Of a stretch of DNA of 64,000 nt, positions 1 through 9,848 are shown piece by piece. Source of the DNA: Saccharopolyspora endophytica (GTDB lineage: Bacteria; Actinomycetota; Actinomycetes; Mycobacteriales; Pseudonocardiaceae); the NCBI RefSeq assembly GCF_018070075.1, contig NZ_JAGPXE010000001.1:682001-746000 (forward strand), given 5' to 3'. Position numbers and translations under genes: made by a program. The notes beneath the pieces were generated by a model. That model was not told the DNA's origin, ran no database searches, and saw only the letters and a program-made list of their open reading frames with translations. Position 1 is the stretch's first letter. Each line of letters begins with the position of its first letter.

Positions 1-1
1 G

Positions 2-268
2 GCCGACACCCGGCGACTGGACACCTGCTTCGCGGCGATCGACTACTTCGAGGGCCGCGGGCTGCCGTTCATCATCGGTGTGAACTGCTTCAACGGCACC
101 CAGATCTACGATCCGGAAGAGGTCCGGCGCGCGCTGGACATCGATGAGAACGTGCCGATCATGCTCTGCGACGCGCGGCAGCGGGACTCCAACAAGCAGC
201 TGCTGACGACCCTGATGGAGCACGTCATGGCCGTCACCCGCGCCAAGCAGCAGCACGCGATGCGCTGA
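2..268 (+). CDS. C-terminal part of a conservon-type (CvnD-like) GTP-binding protein
   Basis: The reading frame is open from base 2 and stops at 268, so only about 88 C-terminal residues are present; the real start lies upstream of the window. The visible part has the GVNCFNG and LCDARQRDS stretches and the acidic C-terminal helix I associate with the small Ras/MglA-like GTPases of actinobacterial conservons (CvnD), which work with a sensor-like kinase and roadblock proteins at the membrane. None of those partners is visible because they would lie upstream. The family call rests on recall of sequence style, so it is moderate. A strong hairpin follows directly. Confidence 0.6.
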   Translation, partial: ADTRRLDTCFAAIDYFEGRGLPFIIGVNCFNGTQIYDPEEVRRALDIDENVPIMLCDARQRDSNKQLLTTLMEHVMAVTRAKQQHAMR

Positions 269-280
269 TCGTCCCCACGC

Positions 281-314
281 GCGGCGGCCCCCGGCACGAG
301 CCGGGGGCCGCCGC
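281..314 (+). terminator. Perfect GC-rich hairpin after the conservon GTPase gene
   Basis: Fifteen perfectly paired bases (281-295 with 300-314) close a 4-base loop (acga), 12 bases after the stop at 268. There is no T-run, which is usual for actinobacterial terminators. Confidence 0.6.
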
Positions 315-405
315 GCATCCGGGGTGTGGTCGGAGGCACCGCGTGCGGTGGTGCCCGCTGACCCGATGGACGTCCGTGACCAGCGCTGACGTACGCTGGA
401 TAGCT

Positions 406-1044
406 GTGCTCGTCATTGCGCTGGACACCTCGACGCCCGCGGTCACGGCGGGGCTGGTCGACCTCGACGAAGGCAGCCCGCGGGTTCTCGCCGAGCGCGT
501 CACGATCAACCCGCGCGCGCACGGCGAACTGCTGATGCCGCAACTGGTCGACGTCATGGAGGAGGCCGGTCGCGGCTTCGCCGACGTCGACGCGATCGTC
601 GCCGGGATCGGACCGGGGCCCTTCACCGGCCTGCGGGTCGGCCTGGCCACCGCCGCCGCCCTCGGCCAGGCGTGCGACGTCCCGGTGCACCCGGTGTGCA
701 GCCTGGACGCCATCGCCGCCGCCGCTGAGGTGACCGGTCCGCTGCTGGTCGCCACCGACGCGCGCCGCAAGGAGACCTACTGGGCCGTCTACGACGGCGC
801 GACCCGCGTCGACGGCCCGCACGTCGCGTGCCCCGCCGACGTCCCCACCAGCGGCTGCGCGGTGGCGGCGGGGGAGCTGGCCGAGGCCGTCGGCCTCGAC
901 GCCGTCGAACCGCGGTTCCCCACCCCCGCCGGTCTGGTGGCCGCCGCCGCGCTCGACGCCGACCCCGAGCCGCTGGTGCCGCTGTACCTGCGGCGACCGG
1001 ACGCCGAGGAGCCCGGGAAGCGGAAGTCGGTGCTCACCCGGTGA
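406..1044 (+). CDS. tsaB: tRNA threonylcarbamoyladenosine biosynthesis protein TsaB
   Basis: TsaB partners TsaD and TsaE in transferring the threonylcarbamoyl group to A37 of ANN-decoding tRNAs. The 212-residue protein starts [12 protein letters not shown] and has the family motif [14 protein letters not shown] near residue 70. I place the start at GTG 406 because the homology begins there; the frame stays open to 343, but the extra 21 residues look unlike the family. It begins the tsaB-rimI-tsaD operon, and its stop overlaps the rimI start by four bases (GTGA, 1041-1044), which indicates translational coupling. A distinct Walker motif is absent, as expected for this inactive ASKHA homologue of TsaD. 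Confidence 0.93.
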   Translation: MLVIALDTSTPAVTAGLVDLDEGSPRVLAERVTINPRAHGELLMPQLVDVMEEAGRGFADVDAIVAGIGPGPFTGLRVGLATAAALGQACDVPVHPVCSLDAIAAAAEVTGPLLVATDARRKETYWAVYDGATRVDGPHVACPADVPTSGCAVAAGELAEAVGLDAVEPRFPTPAGLVAAAALDADPEPLVPLYLRRPDAEEPGKRKSVLTR

Positions 1045-1520
1045 GCGAGTCGGTCACCGAGGTCGAGGTCCTCAAGCTGCGGCGGGCCGACCTGCGCCGC
1101 TGCGCGCAGCTGGAGCAGGTGCTCTTCGGCGGCGACGACCCGTGGTCGAAGTCGGCGTTCTCCTCCGAGCTGGACCAGGGCCACTACTACCTCGGCGCCT
1201 ACCTCGACGAACGGCTGATCGGCTACGCGGGCCTGGCGGTCAACGGCCGCCCGCCGCACGCGGAGGCCGAGGTGCACACCATCGGCGTCGACCCCGAGCA
1301 CCAGGGGCGCGGCGTCGGCAAGGCCCTGCTGCGCGCGCTGCTGACGCGCGCCGACGAGCACCGGGCGACGACGTTCCTGGAGGTGCGCACCGACAACGAG
1401 CCGGCGATCGCGATGTACCGCGCCCACGGCTTCGAGATCGTCGGCCTGCGCCCGCGGTACTACCAGCCCTCGGGGGCCGATGCCCACACCATGCGACGCG
1501 AAGCCGTGGAGGCGTCATGA
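1041..1520 (+). CDS. rimI: Ribosomal-protein alanine N-acetyltransferase RimI
   Basis: A GNAT acetyltransferase of 159 residues. RimI acetylates the N-terminal alanine of ribosomal protein S18 from acetyl-CoA and may have wider N-terminal acetylation activity in actinobacteria. The acetyl-CoA binding loop is seen in [15 protein letters not shown] (Q-x-x-G-x-G), followed by the usual [19 protein letters not shown] segment. The start is GTG 1041, overlapping the tsaB stop. The gene stop (1518-1520) overlaps an ATG in the tsaD frame at 1517. The tsaB-rimI-tsaD order is a standard actinobacterial arrangement. Confidence 0.92.
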   Translation: MSESVTEVEVLKLRRADLRRCAQLEQVLFGGDDPWSKSAFSSELDQGHYYLGAYLDERLIGYAGLAVNGRPPHAEAEVHTIGVDPEHQGRGVGKALLRALLTRADEHRATTFLEVRTDNEPAIAMYRAHGFEIVGLRPRYYQPSGADAHTMRREAVEAS

Positions 1521-1546
1521 GCCGTGACACTGGAGGCGTCATGAGC
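1507..1546 (+). repeat. Tandem duplication of the tsaD ribosome-binding site and start codon
   Basis: The 16-base string tggaggcgtcatgagc occurs at 1507-1522 and again at 1531-1546, a 24-base period. Each copy carries a GGAGG Shine-Dalgarno and an ATG in the tsaD frame, so tsaD has two in-frame starts with identical initiation signals (1517 and 1541). The first overlaps the rimI stop codon (ATGA). Confidence 0.85.
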
Positions 1547-2593
1547 GAGCGGATCGTTCTGGGGATCGAGAGTTCCTGCGATGAGACGGGAGTCGGCCTG
1601 GTCCGGCTCTCCGCCGACGGCCGCGTGGAGCTGCTGGCCGACGCGGTGGCGTCCAGTGTGGACGAGCACGCGCGCTTCGGCGGCGTGGTCCCGGAGATCG
1701 CCAGCCGCGCGCACCTGGCCGCCATGGCGCCGACGATGCGCCGCGCGCTGGACGAATCGGGCCTTTCTCTGTCCGATGTGGACGCGATCGCCGTCACGGC
1801 CGGACCCGGTCTGGCCGGAGCGCTGATGGTCGGCGTCGCCTCCGCGAAGGCGTACGCGACCGCGCTGAACGTGCCGCTGTTCGGCGTGAACCACCTGGGC
1901 GGGCACGTCGCCGTGGACACCCTGGAGCACGGTCCGCTGCCGGAGCGCTGCCTGGCCCTGCTGGTCTCCGGCGGGCACAGCCAGTTGCTGCTGGTGGAGG
2001 GCGTCGGGGAGAAGATCACCGAGGTCGGCACGACCATCGACGACGCCGCCGGTGAGGCCTACGACAAGGTCGCCCGCATCCTCGACCTGCCCTACCCGGG
2101 CGGCCCGCCGATCGACCAGCAGGCCAAGCTCGGCGACCCGAAGGCCATCGCGTTCCCGCGCGGGCTCACCGGTCCGCGCGACGCGAAGTACGACTTCTCC
2201 TTCTCCGGCCTGAAGACCGCGGTCGCCCGCTGGGTGGAGACCGAGCAGCGCGCGGGCCGGGACATCCCGATCCCGGACGTGTGCGCCTCGTTCCAGGAGG
2301 CCGTCGCCGACGTGCTCACCGCCAAGGCGGTCCGCGCGGCGCGGGACCACGACATCGACACCCTGGTGATCTCCGGTGGGGTGGCGGCGAATTCGCGGCT
2401 GTCGGAGCTGGCGCGCGAGCGCTGCGCGGCGGCCGGGATCACGCTGCGCGTGCCGCGTCCCCGGCTGTGCACCGACAACGGCGCGATGATCGCGGCGCTG
2501 GGCGCGCACGTGCTGCACTCCGGCGCCAAGCCGTCGCCGCTGGACATGCCGGCGAACCCGGGCCTGCCGGTGCACACGATCGTCGTGCAGTAG
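1541..2593 (+). CDS. tsaD: tRNA N6-adenosine threonylcarbamoyltransferase TsaD
   Basis: TsaD is the catalytic ASKHA subunit that moves the threonylcarbamoyl group from threonylcarbamoyl-AMP to tRNA A37. The protein opens with [14 protein letters not shown], has the metal-binding HLGGH pair near residue 110, the [10 protein letters not shown] and [11 protein letters not shown] phosphate-loop stretches, and the C-terminal CTDNGAMIA metal ligand motif. From ATG 1541 it is 350 residues; an upstream in-frame ATG at 1517 with an identical ribosome-binding site would add eight residues (MSRDTGGV). I prefer 1541 because [12 protein letters not shown] matches the family N-terminus. The stop is three bases from the stop of the convergent DUF218 gene. 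Confidence 0.95.
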   Translation: MSERIVLGIESSCDETGVGLVRLSADGRVELLADAVASSVDEHARFGGVVPEIASRAHLAAMAPTMRRALDESGLSLSDVDAIAVTAGPGLAGALMVGVASAKAYATALNVPLFGVNHLGGHVAVDTLEHGPLPERCLALLVSGGHSQLLLVEGVGEKITEVGTTIDDAAGEAYDKVARILDLPYPGGPPIDQQAKLGDPKAIAFPRGLTGPRDAKYDFSFSGLKTAVARWVETEQRAGRDIPIPDVCASFQEAVADVLTAKAVRAARDHDIDTLVISGGVAANSRLSELARERCAAAGITLRVPRPRLCTDNGAMIAALGAHVLHSGAKPSPLDMPANPGLPVHTIVVQ

Positions 2594-2596
2594 GGA

Positions 2597-3169
2597 TCAG
2601 CGCGGCAGCCAGAAGGCCTTGACGGTCGCGAGGACCTCGCGGCGGGTCGCCCGCGCGTTGACGCGCCGGAGCCCGTCGGCCGCGGCGTCGTGCCCGACGC
2701 CGTAGGCGTCGATCCCGAGCCGCCGCGCCAGCGCGATCGATCGCCGCAGGTGGAAGCGGGTGGTCACCACGATCAGCGAATCGTGCTCGCGGGCCGCCGT
2801 CCGGCACGAGGAGTAGGTGTCCACACCGGACTCGTCGAGCACCACGGCCTCGTCCGGGAGCCCGCGCGCCTGGAGGTAGCGCCGCATCACGACCGGCTCG
2901 CTGTGCCCGCGCGACTCCGGCGACCCGCTGACGATGATCCGCCGGACCTTCCCGGCCCGGAGCAGCTCCCGCGCGACGTCCAACCGCCCCTGGAGGATCC
3001 GGCTGGGAACCCCGTCCCACCTGACTCCGGCGCCCAGGACCAGGGCGACGTCCGACTCGGGCACGTCGCCCACATCGCGAACCCGGCCGACGCTCCGTCC
3101 CCAGGCCCACGCGAACGGGGCGACCAGACTCCCCGCCGCCACCACGACAACCACCCACACCCAACGCAC
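2597..3169 (-). CDS. DUF218 (YdcF/SanA-like) membrane-anchored protein
   Basis: A 190-residue protein with one N-terminal hydrophobic segment (residues 3-25) followed by a periplasmic-side DUF218 domain: ALVLGAGVRWDGVPS, IIVSGSPESRGHSEP and the VVTTRFHLRRSI motif are typical of the SanA/YdcF group. Family members are linked to envelope integrity and, in some bacteria, to vancomycin tolerance; the biochemical reaction is not established. Start is GTG 3169. It is convergent with tsaD. No partner gene is suggested by the context. Confidence 0.85.
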   Translation of the reverse strand: MRWVWVVVVVAAGSLVAPFAWAWGRSVGRVRDVGDVPESDVALVLGAGVRWDGVPSRILQGRLDVARELLRAGKVRRIIVSGSPESRGHSEPVVMRRYLQARGLPDEAVVLDESGVDTYSSCRTAAREHDSLIVVTTRFHLRRSIALARRLGIDAYGVGHDAAADGLRRVNARATRREVLATVKAFWLPR

Positions 3170-3211
3170 CCCGTCAGTCTGCCACCGCCCCCGGCAGGCT
3201 GAACGGCAGGA

Positions 3212-3273
3212 TTTCAGTGGAGATCCGGAACCGGACTTCAGTGGAAATCAGACCCCCGACTTCCGCTGAAATC
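3212..3273. repeat. 24-bp-period repeat array (three units, last one inverted)
   Basis: Units with the core TTTCAGTGGAAATC begin at 3212 and 3236; a third at 3260 has the opposite orientation (cttccgctgaaatc). Spacing is exactly 24 bases each. The same unit is found at 18251-18314 and, in frame, inside paaD at 44352-44543. The array lies between the start of the DUF218 gene and the end of phoD. Confidence 0.85.
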
Positions 3274-3302
3274 GTGCGGATCAGCCGGTGGCAGGCACGA
3301 GG

Positions 3303-3379
3303 CACCACCCGATCGAGGACCCGAGCGGGAGGTGGGAGATGCCGGGAGGGGCATCGCGCTCGGGTTCGATCGGGTGGTG
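3303..3379 (-). terminator. Large nested hairpin downstream of phoD
   Basis: Arms of about 25 bases (3303-3327 and 3357-3379, with a two-base bulge) pair almost perfectly, and an inner gatgcc/ggcatc stem lies within the loop. It sits 18 bases past the phoD stop on the minus strand, so it is best read as its terminator. Confidence 0.6.
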
Positions 3380-3396
3380 GGAGCTCGCGGCCGGGG

Positions 3397-4971
3397 TCAG
3401 GCGGGGTTGAGGGCGGGGTTGCCGTCTTCGACCACGAAGGTCTTCGCGGTCGTCGCCGGGGCGTCCTTCTCGGACACCGTCGCCACGGTCCGGTAGTCGG
3501 CCGTGAGCTGGGACTCGGTGAACGTCGTCCGGACGTAGCCCCGGCGGTTCGCGTAGTACTTCACGTGCGGGTTCTCGGCCAGGACCTCGTCGTTGGTGTC
3601 GTCGCTGCCGTCGCCGCCGCTGGTGATCGACGTCGTCACCAGCTCGGTGCCGACCGCGGGGGAGTCCGGGTCGTCGTGAGTGCGCTTGATCTCCGCCGCC
3701 CAGTGCCGGTGGACGTCACCGGTGAGCACGACCCCGTTGCGGACCGCGCTGTCGGCCATGGCGTCGGCGATGCGGTCGCGGTTGGCGACGTAGCCGTCCC
3801 AGGCGTCCATGTTGTAGCCCTCTTCGGAACCCGGGGTCAGGTCGATCTTGGAGAAGAACACCTGCTGCCCCAGCACGTCCCAGCGGGCCGAGGTGCTGTT
3901 GAACCCGTCGACGAGCCACTTCTCCTGCTCGGCGCCGGTCAGCGAGCGGTTCGGGTCCTCGCGGTCGTCGCAACCGGGCTGGACGCCGTCGCCGCAGGCC
4001 TGGTCGCTGCGGTACTGCCGGGTGTCGAGCATGTGGAAGTTCACCAGCGACCCCCACGAGAGTCGGCGGTACAGCTGGAGATCGATCCCGCTCGGCTTGG
4101 AAGTCGAACGCAGCGGCATGTTCTCGTAGTACGCCTGGAACGCGGCCTCGCGGCGGTCGAGGAAACCGTCGTCGGGCTTCTCCGGGGTCTCGTCGGCCCA
4201 GTTGTTCTCGGTCTCGTGGTCGTCCCAGACCACGACCCACGGCGCCGTGGCGTGCGCGAGCTGCAGATCCGGGTCGGTCTTGTACTGCGCGTGCCGCTGC
4301 CGGTAGTTGGCGAGCGTGCGGGTCTCCGGCCCGAGGACCTTCCGGACGTCGTCGTCGGCCGCGGCGTACTCGTACTGGTAGTCGCCGAGGTGCAGGATCA
4401 GGTGCGGTTCGTCCTCGGCCATCCGCTTGTAGGCGGTGAAGTAGCCCTCGCCGTAGTGGGCGCACGAGGCGAAGCACATGGTCAGCTCGCCGAGCGATCC
4501 CGCCGCCGGGGCGGTCCGGGTGCGGCCGACCGGTGAGATCGCGTCCTGGGCCTTGAACCGGTAGAAGTACTCGGCGCCCGGCTGGAGGCCCTCCAGCTCG
4601 ACGTGGACGCTGTGCCCGAGCTCCGGAGCGGCCTGCGCCTCACCGGACTGCACGACGTCGCTGAACTTCTCGTCGGTCGCGACCTCCCACTGCACCGGCA
4701 CGACCTTCTCGGGCATCCCGCCCAGGCCGTCGTCGTTGGTGGGTTCGGGTGCGAGCCGGGTCCACAGCACCACGCCGTCGGGCAGCGGGTCGCCGGAGGC
4801 GACGCCGAGGGTGAAGGGATCGGCCAGCTTGCGCACACCTGCGCCGGGCATCGCCAGCGCGTTGGCGACGGCCGAGCCACCCAGCGCGGTCGCGCCGAAG
4901 GCGGCGGCGCCGCCCAGCAGCACGGCGCGCCGGGTGAGCCGGCCGGATAACGGAACGTGGGAATCGGACAT
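3397..4971 (-). CDS. phoD: Tat-exported alkaline phosphatase D / phosphodiesterase PhoD
   Basis: PhoD hydrolyses phosphodiesters and phosphomonoesters outside the cell to supply phosphate. The 524-residue protein begins with a twin-arginine signal (RLTRRAVLLGG near residue 11 and a hydrophobic stretch to an alanine-rich cleavage region near 45). Then follow the PhoD N-terminal domain (VASGDPLPDGVVLWTRL) and the metal-site motifs: CFASCAHY, LHLGDYQYEY, VWDDHETENNW and LTGDVHRHW. Start ATG 4971 has a GGAGGG ribosome-binding site about ten bases upstream. A possible PHO box was not identified in the upstream region. It is transcribed alone. Confidence 0.93.
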   Translation of the reverse strand: MSDSHVPLSGRLTRRAVLLGGAAAFGATALGGSAVANALAMPGAGVRKLADPFTLGVASGDPLPDGVVLWTRLAPEPTNDDGLGGMPEKVVPVQWEVATDEKFSDVVQSGEAQAAPELGHSVHVELEGLQPGAEYFYRFKAQDAISPVGRTRTAPAAGSLGELTMCFASCAHYGEGYFTAYKRMAEDEPHLILHLGDYQYEYAAADDDVRKVLGPETRTLANYRQRHAQYKTDPDLQLAHATAPWVVVWDDHETENNWADETPEKPDDGFLDRREAAFQAYYENMPLRSTSKPSGIDLQLYRRLSWGSLVNFHMLDTRQYRSDQACGDGVQPGCDDREDPNRSLTGAEQEKWLVDGFNSTSARWDVLGQQVFFSKIDLTPGSEEGYNMDAWDGYVANRDRIADAMADSAVRNGVVLTGDVHRHWAAEIKRTHDDPDSPAVGTELVTTSITSGGDGSDDTNDEVLAENPHVKYYANRRGYVRTTFTESQLTADYRTVATVSEKDAPATTAKTFVVEDGNPALNPA

Positions 4972-5558
4972 CTCAAGCCCTCCAGGTCTTCCTTCGGACG
5001 GATCCGGAGATCGACGGTGATCGCCTGGCGAAGGCGGAAACTACCGACATGCCTGGAGGGTTTGGTGAATTGTCGGCAAAATCAGGCGACCGCAGCAGTG
5101 CGGTCTGGTCTGAGCGGAGGCGTCGCTTACTTCGGACGCCAGCTGGATCGGGTCGGGGGGCCGGACGGACCAGGCGGGCGAGCGGGTCGGGGACGTCGCT
5201 CCCACGGCCGGTTCGCGGGCTTGGAGAGGGCTGGCATGCCGTGCAACCTAGGCCACCGGACACCGCAGGTGTGAACCACCTGGAGGCATTGGTGAGATTC
5301 CCCGCATGCCGATCTACCAGCGATGATCACTGTCCGCACAGCACAGGTCACGACGTTGCAGGTGGGCTGGGGTGCGGTGATCGACACCGCGTGCCACCAC
5401 TTTCGGTGATGCCACCGCCCCGTTGGGTGAAAGAGGTTCGAAACGGCGATCGCGGAGGGCTCGGTGCGGGTTGAATGAACCCCGCTCGCCGCGAGGTCCG
5501 AGCGGTGCCGTTGAATGCGCGAAGTCGCGTTCCGGCGTTCGGGTGAGCGGGTGGTTGT
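4972..5558. other. Long intergenic region between phoD and groES
   Basis: About 590 bases without a convincing gene. Short ORFs on both strands have no family features and overlap each other. A perfect hairpin, gaccgca-gcag-tgcggtc, lies at 5088-5105. The groES promoter and CIRCE operator are at the right-hand end. Confidence 0.5.
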
Positions 5559-5591
5559 TGAGCGCTGGCACTCTCCTAGGTAGAGTGCTAG
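5559..5591 (+). promoter_or_regulatory. groESL promoter with CIRCE operator (HrcA site)
   Basis: The inverted repeat CTGGCACTC (5565-5573), nine bases, GAGTGCTAG (5583-5591) matches the CIRCE consensus TTAGCACTC-N9-GAGTGCTAA with one change in each arm. It overlaps a plausible sigma-70-type promoter, TTGAGC (5559-5564) and TAGAGT (5581-5586) 16 bases apart. HrcA binding here would repress groES-groEL1 until heat shock; hrcA itself is not in the window. Confidence 0.9.
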
Positions 5592-5693
5592 CAGCACGGC
5601 GCCACCGCGCCCCGGCACCCGCGACGACGGGGAGCGACGGAGCCGTCATTCCCAGCCAACGCTTCGAAGGCCCCAGAAGGTGGAGGTCACACC

Positions 5694-5984
5694 GTGGCGA
5701 GCATCAAGCCGCTTGAGGACAAGATCGTGGTCCAGGCGAGCGAAGCCGAGACGACGACTGCGTCTGGCATCGTGATCCCGGACACCGCCAAGGAAAAGCC
5801 CCAGGAGGGCAAGGTCCTGGCAGTCGGCCCGGGTCGCATCGACGACAAGGGCAACCGCATCCCCGTGGATGTGAAGGAAGGCGACGTCGTCATCTACTCG
5901 AAGTACGGCGGCACCGAGGTCAAGTACAACGGCGAGGAGTACCTGATCCTCTCCGCCCGCGACGTGCTGGCCGTCGTCAACTGA
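5694..5984 (+). CDS. groES: Co-chaperonin GroES
   Basis: GroES caps the GroEL ring during ATP-dependent protein folding. The 96-residue protein has the family features: [10 protein letters not shown] at the N-terminus, the mobile-loop region [14 protein letters not shown], and the C-terminal [24 protein letters not shown] 5694 is the start, with a GGTGGAGG ribosome-binding site at 5679-5686. It is first in the groES-groEL1 operon under a CIRCE operator. Confidence 0.97.
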   Translation: MASIKPLEDKIVVQASEAETTTASGIVIPDTAKEKPQEGKVLAVGPGRIDDKGNRIPVDVKEGDVVIYSKYGGTEVKYNGEEYLILSARDVLAVVN

Positions 5985-6020
5985 CGCCAGATCATCGTGC
6001 GCCCACCCAGCGTGGGCACA

Positions 6021-6060
6021 GCCGCCCCGGCGGTCCCGACCGCGGGACCGCCGGGGCGGC
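6021..6060 (+). terminator. Perfect 18-bp hairpin between groES and groEL1
   Basis: Bases 6021-6038 pair perfectly with 6043-6060 around a four-base loop. No T-run follows. Its position 36 bases after groES and 44 before groEL1 suggests partial termination or an mRNA-processing or stability element that sets the groES to groEL1 ratio. Confidence 0.55.
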
Positions 6061-6089
6061 TGCATGTTCGGGATCAGGCACTCATCTGA

Positions 6090-7727
<1,638 letters not shown>

Positions 7728-7778
7728 CCAGAAGGCACTCCGGCGGACGAGCGGCTGAGCCGCTCGCTCGACGCCAAA

Positions 7779-7822
7779 GATCGGGGCGGTACCCATGCCT
7801 GGGTACCGCCCCGATCTCTTTT
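7779..7822 (+). terminator. Rho-independent terminator of the groES-groEL1 operon
   Basis: A 17-bp perfect stem (7779-7795 with 7800-7816) with a tgcc loop is followed by tctttttcc. It is one of the few canonical T-tract terminators in the window. Confidence 0.9.
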
Positions 7823-7919
7823 TCCGCTTCCGCCGGGAGCGAATGACGCCCCTCGTGCCATTCGTTCCCGGCCCACCTGACCTGCGGCGCTTCCCCCACC
7901 GCCGGTCATGGTCCTGGGG

Positions 7920-8225
7920 TCAGCCGGCCGCTACCGCCAGCTGGTGGCGCTTGCGCGCCTTGATGATCACTTCCCGTTCTGACTCGGACAGTCCTCCCCA
8001 GATGCCGTACGGCTCCTGGACCGCCAATGCGTGAGTGCGGCATTGGGCTAGCACAGGGCAGTGCTGGCACACCTCCTTCGCCTTCGCCTCACGCCTCGCT
8101 CGTGCCGGACCTCGCTCTCCGTCCGGATGAAAGAAGTACGCGCTGTCCATCCCCCTGCACGAGCCCCGTATCTGCCAATCCCAGATATCGGCGTTCGGTC
8201 CTGGAAGACGTCGAGTGTCTGCCAT
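7920..8225 (-). CDS. whiB3: WhiB-family iron-sulfur regulator WhiB3 (WhiD)
   Basis: A 101-residue Wbl protein that binds a redox-sensitive [4Fe-4S] cluster and controls transcription through the principal sigma factor. Four cluster cysteines are visible: one in GSCRGMD, then VCQHC and, six residues on, QCRTHA; the GIWGGLS turn follows, then a basic C-terminal tail (IKARKRHQ). PGPNADIWDWQ and FFHPDGERGPAR are specific to the WhiB3/WhiD subgroup. Start ATG 8225 is preceded by GGGAGGT; the longer frame to 8315 is not needed. Its place between groEL1 and sigD matches both mycobacteria and Streptomyces. Confidence 0.93.
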   Translation of the reverse strand: MADTRRLPGPNADIWDWQIRGSCRGMDSAYFFHPDGERGPARARREAKAKEVCQHCPVLAQCRTHALAVQEPYGIWGGLSESEREVIIKARKRHQLAVAAG

Positions 8226-8424
8226 TGCGACAACCACCTCCCACCGGTGGATCCCCTCCCTTGCTACGACGGGACCGCCGCAGCCTCGCATGATCCGACC
8301 GTAGAACCGAGTCAAAACTTGTTCAACCCCTTTCGCGCCAAAAGCTGTTCATCATTGGTGTGATCCTTGGAAATGGGGTGATCGAAGTCCGACCGGCTTG
8401 CTCTCGGCGGGCGAGAACCGGAAT

Positions 8425-9552
8425 ATGTGCCGGGTGACGACGCGGCCTGAACCAATTGCGGGGGTGCACACCCCCGACCCGCTCGGCGATTCACCGGCTG
8501 GTGATGGAGTGGGCGCGTCGGAGACGTCAGCGCAGGAGCCGGAGGGGATCGGTCTGGACGACGAGCCGAGGCTCAGCGTCGCCGCGGTCGCACGCAGGCT
8601 CGGCGTCGCGCCCGCCACGCTGCGCACCTGGGACCGCCGGTACGGCTTGGGCCCCAGCGACCACACCAGCGGCAGGCACCGCCGCTACGGGCCGGACGAC
8701 ATCGCTCGCCTGGAACAGATGCAGCGCGCGCTGCTGCGCGGCGCTTCGCCGATGGAGGTCGCCCGCTACGCGCGCACGGTCGCCGCACCGCCCCCGCAGC
8801 GCCGCCCGGACGGTTCCTCACCGGAGCGGACCGAGGCCGAGGACGGGCCGGTGCTGCTGTCCGGCGTGCTCGACGGCGCCGATGACGAACTCGCCCTGGC
8901 CGGGGCCAACACCGGCGGCCGGGGGCTCAAGCTCTCGGGTGCCGGGCCGCGAACCCGCGGGCTGGGCCGCGCGGCGCTGGCGCTGGACTCGTGGTCGGTG
9001 CAGCAGCTGCTGATCGAGTCGATGGACGGCGACGGCGTGGTCCGGACCTGGCAGGAGATGTTGCAGCCGGTGCTGCGCGCGGTCAGCGAGCGCAGGCAGC
9101 GCTCCGGGACCGGTGTCGAAGTGCTCCAGCTGCTCCACGACTGCGCGTCGACCGCGCTGCGCTCGGTCATCGCGCGGGCCCCGAAGCCGGAGAACCCGCG
9201 GCCGGTGGTGCTCGCGCCGGTCCCCGGCGAGAACCAGGAGCTCGAACTCGTGGCGCTGGCCGCCGCGCTGGCGGCGAACCGGGTCGGGCACCGGCTGTTC
9301 GGCGCCGCCCTGCCGCGCGAGGGCCTCGCCGCCGCCGTGAAGCGCTCCGCGCCGGCCGCGGTGGTGCTGTGGGCGGATCAGCCGTACTACGCGGCTCCGC
9401 GCGTCCTCGACGACATCCCGATCACCCGGCAGCGGGCCCGTGCGTTCGTCGCCGGGGCGGGTTGGTCGGCCGAGGCGCTGCCCGGCCACGTGGAGCTGCT
9501 CGGGTCGCTCGAGACCGCCGTGTCCCGGGTTTCCGCTACCGTCCTGGGCTGA
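8425..9552 (+). CDS. MerR-like regulator with a CarH-type but degenerate B12-binding domain
   Basis: Residues about 50-115 form a MerR-type helix-turn-helix with the wing signature (LSVAAVARRLGVAPATLRTWDRRYGL, then SGRHRRYGPDDIARLEQM). A helical middle region (about 195-250) precedes a Rossmann-like C-terminal part (about 255-375) laid out as in CarH/LitR photoreceptors. The segment PGENQELELVALAAAL aligns with the cobalamin-contacting PGE-x-H-E motif, but glutamine replaces the histidine, so B12 binding is doubtful. The start is uncertain: TTG 8398, ATG 8425 or GTG 8434; none has a strong ribosome-binding site. It is divergent from whiB3 and precedes bldM, suggesting a developmental regulator. 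Confidence 0.75.
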   Translation: MCRVTTRPEPIAGVHTPDPLGDSPAGDGVGASETSAQEPEGIGLDDEPRLSVAAVARRLGVAPATLRTWDRRYGLGPSDHTSGRHRRYGPDDIARLEQMQRALLRGASPMEVARYARTVAAPPPQRRPDGSSPERTEAEDGPVLLSGVLDGADDELALAGANTGGRGLKLSGAGPRTRGLGRAALALDSWSVQQLLIESMDGDGVVRTWQEMLQPVLRAVSERRQRSGTGVEVLQLLHDCASTALRSVIARAPKPENPRPVVLAPVPGENQELELVALAAALAANRVGHRLFGAALPREGLAAAVKRSAPAAVVLWADQPYYAAPRVLDDIPITRQRARAFVAGAGWSAEALPGHVELLGSLETAVSRVSATVLG

Positions 9553-9848
9553 GTTGAGTACGATGTGACCCAAATCACAGAACCATTTGCGGGGTCGATC
9601 TCGATGTTCGTTCGGACGGGCGAAGTGATCGTCACATTCGCAGCGATCGGGTGAACGTCGCAGGTATGACGCGGGGTCGCGTCCTCTCGGGGGGTAACGA
9701 CCGGGGCCTGCTCCGTTCCAGTGAATGTCCCTCACGTGTGTCCGCGGCCCGAATTCTGGAGGGATTAAGCACCGGATCGTGTCAAGGTTTCGCCTCATGC
9801 GTCCGATAGGGGATGTGGAACGTCACTCGCCTGCAGGAAGGAGTTCCC
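9553..9848 (+). promoter_or_regulatory. bldM upstream region with a consensus CRP-type site
   Basis: TGTGA (9564-9568), six bases, TCACA (9575-9579) is a perfect CRP/FNR-family inverted repeat. A second small dyad, GTGA-TCG-TCAC, lies at 9625-9635. The bldM ribosome-binding site GGAAGGAG lies near 9836-9843. The site is 15 bases past the MerR-like gene stop and 270 bases before bldM, so it could regulate a promoter in this region. No hexamers could be assigned with confidence. Confidence 0.5.

Noticed and set aside
5049..5474. Plus-strand and minus-strand frames in the phoD-groES gap
   Set aside because: Overlapping frames of biased composition without ribosome-binding sites or recognisable motifs.
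7795..8034. Plus-strand frame overlapping the groEL1 terminator and the whiB3 3' end
   Set aside because: It begins within a terminator hairpin and runs antisense to a clear WhiB gene.
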